NCBI GenBank assembly: GCA_001780825.1
Contig: MFIX01000047.1
Coordinates: 452 to 10,675, forward strand
Length of the DNA: 10,224 bases
Direction of reading: 5' to 3'
DNA from: Candidatus Glassbacteria bacterium RIFCSPLOWO2_12_FULL_58_11
GTDB taxonomy: Bacteria > Gemmatimonadota > Glassbacteria > GWA2-58-10
Shown: positions 7,502-10,224 of the stretch, one piece after another
Numbering within the stretch: the stretch's first letter is position 1
Layout of the letters: each line of letters begins with the position of its first letter
Translations under genes and position numbers: made by a program
The notes under the pieces: generated by a model
Databases searched by the model: none
Told to the model about the DNA's origin: nothing
The model's input: the letters and a program-made list of their open reading frames with translations, nothing else

Positions 7502-8815
7502 TCACTCGGCGATTATCAGTCTCTCCGCCAGCCTATTGCAGTATTCCTCAATAGCCGTGTAGCCCGAAGCGAGTTCTTTGACGCAGTCCGCCGGATTGGC
7601 CGGGTCGAGGCCATTGTCTTTTTCCCACTCATCCGGTATCCCATCCTCATCCGTATCCACAGGCGGCGAAACCGGCTTCAGGCCTTCCAGAAAGTCCGGA
7701 ACTTCCTTGCGGCCCCAGCTCCCAGTGCCCGAAACCACCTCATCTATCGTCCTGCTGGTAATTATATCTCGCGGGAAACAGCCTGCTTTTTTCAGGATCA
7801 GCTTGTAAGCCTCTTCAGGTGCCTGGGTGGTTACTTCAGGAACCTCGGCTTCCAGCTCGGCCTTGATCCCCTTGTCCGCATAAGCCGCCAGACCGGGCAG
7901 CTTGTTTTTCTCGGCCCAGGGGTCCTGAACCAGGCCCACGCCCGCGATATAGTTGTCGCGAAGGTAATAATGGCCGACACTGTCGAAACAGAACGGAAAG
8001 ATTTTGCGGCTGGACGGCCCCGGCTTGTAGTAGTTGCCGATAATGTTGAAAGTCAGCTCGTTGACCGCGTTGTCGTGCAGAAAACCGTCGCGGAAATCGT
8101 ATACCACGTTGTTGCGCACATCCGCCGGGCCGTTGGCCACAGCCGGGCAGCGGCGCGAGTGGTGCGCGAACAGATTGTGGTGCACCGAGATCAACCGCCC
8201 GTCCGGACCGCTCAGCATCCCGTAGTTGTGCCGGCCTTTCGGATGCCCCAGGGTATCCGACTCTTCGATCGTGCACCACTGGACAGTGATCTCGCGGGCC
8301 TCGAACAGGCCGAATGTCTCATCCACGGACCAGCAGGCCGAGAGATGGTCCAGTACGCAGCGGTCCACATTGTTGAACTGCACGGTGTCCCATTCATCGC
8401 CGCTGGAGCGGTCCGGCCGGACGCGGAGGAAACGCACCACGATATCCCCGAAGCGCTCGGTCCCCGGACGGGTGCCGAAACGGCCCTTGATAGTGATTCC
8501 GGCTCCGGGCGCGGTCTGGCCAGCGATGGTGATTTGGCCGTGCTCGATACTGACCGGGCCGGGAATTACGCCGCTCACCGTAAAGACCACGATCCTGGGG
8601 CCCTCCGCGCTGCACGCTTCCTGAAAGCTGCCCGGGCCGCTGGTGTTGAGGTTGGTCACCCGGATCACTCTCCCGCCCCGGCCGCCCGGAGTGTCCGCGC
8701 CGAATCCCTCGGCTTCCGGGAAACTGGGCAGCTTTCCCGCATAAAGATTGATCGCGAAAAACGACAGCAGGCAAACCAGTTCGAGTAGATAGAAAGGAGT
8801 TCTCCGTACTCTCAT
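7502..8815 (-). CDS. Secreted PL1-like pectate lyase, copy A
   Basis: This 437-residue exported polysaccharide lyase is predicted to cut polygalacturonate by calcium-dependent beta-elimination. The signal peptide covers about residues 1-26 (MRVRRTPF, hydrophobic core, LYA/GK). The right-handed beta-helix entry is typical: GFGADTPGGRGGRVIRVTNL at about 37-56, then ITIAGQTAPGAGITIKG. D156-H-L-S-A-C-W-S-V-D165-E166 corresponds to the calcium-site region, and H212-H-N-L-F-A-H followed by R221-R222-C-P corresponds to the strand carrying the catalytic arginine. Near the end, D387-T-D-E-D-G-I-P-D395-E-W is a calcium-loop (thrombospondin type 3-like) motif, followed by the conserved tail GYTAIEEYCNRLAE. 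The ATG at 8815 has a GGAGG eight bases upstream; an upstream in-frame TTG at 8845 is rejected. It converges on the deacetylase and lies 85 bases downstream of copy B, so co-transcription is likely. Confidence 0.9.
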   Translation of the reverse strand: MRVRRTPFYLLELVCLLSFFAINLYAGKLPSFPEAEGFGADTPGGRGGRVIRVTNLNTSGPGSFQEACSAEGPRIVVFTVSGVIPGPVSIEHGQITIAGQTAPGAGITIKGRFGTRPGTERFGDIVVRFLRVRPDRSSGDEWDTVQFNNVDRCVLDHLSACWSVDETFGLFEAREITVQWCTIEESDTLGHPKGRHNYGMLSGPDGRLISVHHNLFAHHSRRCPAVANGPADVRNNVVYDFRDGFLHDNAVNELTFNIIGNYYKPGPSSRKIFPFCFDSVGHYYLRDNYIAGVGLVQDPWAEKNKLPGLAAYADKGIKAELEAEVPEVTTQAPEEAYKLILKKAGCFPRDIITSRTIDEVVSGTGSWGRKEVPDFLEGLKPVSPPVDTDEDGIPDEWEKDNGLDPANPADCVKELASGYTAIEEYCNRLAERLIIAE

Positions 8816-8823
8816 GCGACAAT

Positions 8824-8828
8824 CCTCC
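8824..8828 (-). promoter_or_regulatory. Shine-Dalgarno site GGAGG of lyase copy A
   Basis: Read on the minus strand, GGAGG stands eight bases before the ATG at 8815. It decides that start over the TTG ten codons upstream, where the extra residues would also push a charged stretch ahead of the signal peptide. The rest of the 85-base gap between the two lyase genes shows no clear terminator or promoter. Confidence 0.75.
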
Positions 8829-8900
8829 GGGCTGGCTGAAAGCAATCAAAGCTGGATTAGGTCAAGTGTAATGAATCCTGGTGAATAAGAAATTACCCTG

Positions 8901-10211
8901 TTACAGCGAGCCGGTCAGTCTCTCCGCCAGCCTGTTGCAGTATTCCTCGATTGCCGTGTAGCCTGAATCCAGTACTTTAGTGCAATCCGCCGGATCATTG
9001 GGATCAAGCCCATTGGCCTTCTCCCAATCGTCCGGCATCCCGTCCTCATCCGTATCCGCGGGCGGTGAAAGCGGCTTGAGGCCCTCCAACAGGTTGGCCA
9101 CGCCGCGGCGGCCCCAGGCGCCGGTCCCGGCTTTTACCTCTTCGATGGTGCGCCGGGTTATCACATCCCGCGGAAAGCAGCCGGCCCTCTCCAGCACCAG
9201 CCGGTAAGCCTCGAGCGGCCCTTGAGTGGCGACCGGCGGCACCTCCGCCTCCCTCTCAGCCCTGACTCCGAATCTGGCATAGTAGAGCAGACCCTGGTGT
9301 TTCTCTTTTTCAGCCCAGGGGTCCTGGATCACGCCGACACCTTCTATAAAATTATCACGCAGGTAATATTGCCCGTCCTCCGAGAAACAAAAGGGGAAGA
9401 TATTTTTATCGTTGGGTCCGCGCTTGTAAAAGTTGCCGATTATATTGAAAGTCAGCTCGTTTGTCGGGTTGTCATGCAGAAACCCATCGCGGAAATTATA
9501 GACCACATTGTTGCGGGTGTCCGACGGCCCGTTGGCGATTGCCGGGCAGCGGCGCTTCTGGTGCGCGAAAAGGTTGTGATGCACCGACACCCGCCTGCCA
9601 TCCGGACCGTTGATCAGACCGAAATTATGTATGCCCTTGAAATGTCCGGTCGTGTCGCCATCCTCGATGGTGGACCATTGAACTGTCACATCCTCGGCCT
9701 GAAAGATATCGATGGTCTCATCATTAGCCCAGGAGCAGGAAACGTGATCGATCACGCAGCGCCGGACGCTGGAGAAGCGGATTGCATCTCCGGTATCGTT
9801 AAGGCTCTCGTTGGAATCCGGGCGGACCCGCAGGTACCGCACCACGATATCCTCCAGCCTTTCCGCCAGCGGAGTCATGGTCGAGTGCAACATCCCCTTG
9901 ATCGTGATCCCGGCCCCAAGCGCGGTCTGACCCGCAATTGTGATTTGGCCGTGCTCGATACTGACCGGGCCGGGTATCACACCGCTTACCGTGAAAACAA
10001 CGATCCTTGGGCCATCCGCGCTGCAGGCCGCCTGAAGGCTTCCCGGACCGCTGGTGTTGAGGTTGGTCACCCGGATCACTCTTCCGCCCCTGCCGCCCGG
10101 CGTATCCGCGCCGAAACCCCAAGCTCCCGGGAAACTGGGCAGCTTATCCGAGGCCTGAAGGGCGGTTGACAAGAGCAAGCAAAAAGAGAGCGCCAGAAAG
10201 TTTGTTTTCAT
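8901..10211 (-). CDS. Secreted PL1-like pectate lyase, copy B (tandem paralogue)
   Basis: This 436-residue exported lyase is homologous to copy A over its full mature length. The signal peptide covers about residues 1-20 (MKTNFLALSF, core, LQA/SD). It has the same beta-helix entry (GFGADTPGGRGGRV), D155-H-V-S-C-S-W-A-N-D164-E165, H211-H-N-L-F-A-H with R220-R221-C-P, the calcium-loop-like D386-T-D-E-D-G-M-P-D394-D-W, and the tail GYTAIEEYCNRLAERL. By eye, residues 23-106 match copy A at about 93 percent (six differences in 84). The central part (about 171-302) matches at about 71 percent. The loop at 107-120 differs in sequence and length, and WSVDE of copy A is WANDE here, so substrate preference may differ. 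The start ATG has only a weak AAGG upstream, with 13 bases left before the window edge, so its promoter is not visible. Confidence 0.9.
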   Translation of the reverse strand: MKTNFLALSFCLLLSTALQASDKLPSFPGAWGFGADTPGGRGGRVIRVTNLNTSGPGSLQAACSADGPRIVVFTVSGVIPGPVSIEHGQITIAGQTALGAGITIKGMLHSTMTPLAERLEDIVVRYLRVRPDSNESLNDTGDAIRFSSVRRCVIDHVSCSWANDETIDIFQAEDVTVQWSTIEDGDTTGHFKGIHNFGLINGPDGRRVSVHHNLFAHQKRRCPAIANGPSDTRNNVVYNFRDGFLHDNPTNELTFNIIGNFYKRGPNDKNIFPFCFSEDGQYYLRDNFIEGVGVIQDPWAEKEKHQGLLYYARFGVRAEREAEVPPVATQGPLEAYRLVLERAGCFPRDVITRRTIEEVKAGTGAWGRRGVANLLEGLKPLSPPADTDEDGMPDDWEKANGLDPNDPADCTKVLDSGYTAIEEYCNRLAERLTGSL

Positions 10212-10224
10212 GATCGCCGGCCTT

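Noticed and set aside
7286..8788. A 500-codon + strand open frame covering the opposite strand of lyase copy A
   Set aside because: Its first part is the palindromic repeat and the rest lies antisense to a gene with a signal peptide, family motifs and a strong ribosome site. Its translation has no recognisable domain and reflects GC-rich codon use.
9222..10169. A 315-codon + strand open frame opposite lyase copy B
   Set aside because: It resembles the frame opposite copy A only because the two sense genes are paralogues. It has no ribosome site or domain of its own.

Overview
The window looks like part of a polysaccharide-utilisation locus from a GC-rich, Gram-negative bacterium. The outer-membrane TonB-dependent receptor and the Sec-type signal peptides point to a two-membrane cell. 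The mix of exported TIM-barrel sugar isomerase-like protein, Gfo/Idh/MocA oxidoreductase, GHL6-type glycosidase and paired pectate lyases resembles loci of the FCB/PVC superphyla and their uncultured relatives. No marker gene is present, so the phylum cannot be fixed from this stretch.

Layout. Bases 1-98 hold only a leader. A TonB-dependent receptor (99-2240, +) opens the window. After 89 bases come four + strand genes in operon-like spacing: an exported sugar isomerase/epimerase-like TIM barrel (2330-3337), an exported GHL6-type glycoside hydrolase with a C-terminal beta-galactosidase-trimerisation-like region (3380-5404), a cytoplasmic Gfo/Idh/MocA oxidoreductase (5430-6446) and an exported NodB-fold polysaccharide deacetylase (6450-7241). 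The gaps between them are 42, 25 and 3 bases. A 260-base convergent intergenic region follows; its only clear structure is a 77-base palindromic repeat with AAATCCCCC termini (7340-7416). The right end carries two tandem minus-strand paralogues of secreted PL1-like pectate lyases (7502-8815 and 8901-10211), separated by 85 bases and each ending in an acidic calcium-loop-like motif and a conserved tail.

Working model (inference). The two lyases cleave polygalacturonate-type backbones outside the cell or in the periplasm. The deacetylase could remove acetyl groups that block cleavage. The TonB receptor imports oligomers. The glycosidase and the exported isomerase-like protein work on side chains or released sugars, and the Gfo/Idh/MocA enzyme oxidises or reduces a sugar in the cytoplasm. 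No SusD partner, regulator, inner-membrane transporter, uronate isomerase or KDG-pathway gene lies in the window, so this is a fragment of a larger locus or a non-Sus type of utilisation cluster. No RNA gene, CRISPR array, transposase or phage gene was seen. The long open frames opposite the two lyases are coding shadows.
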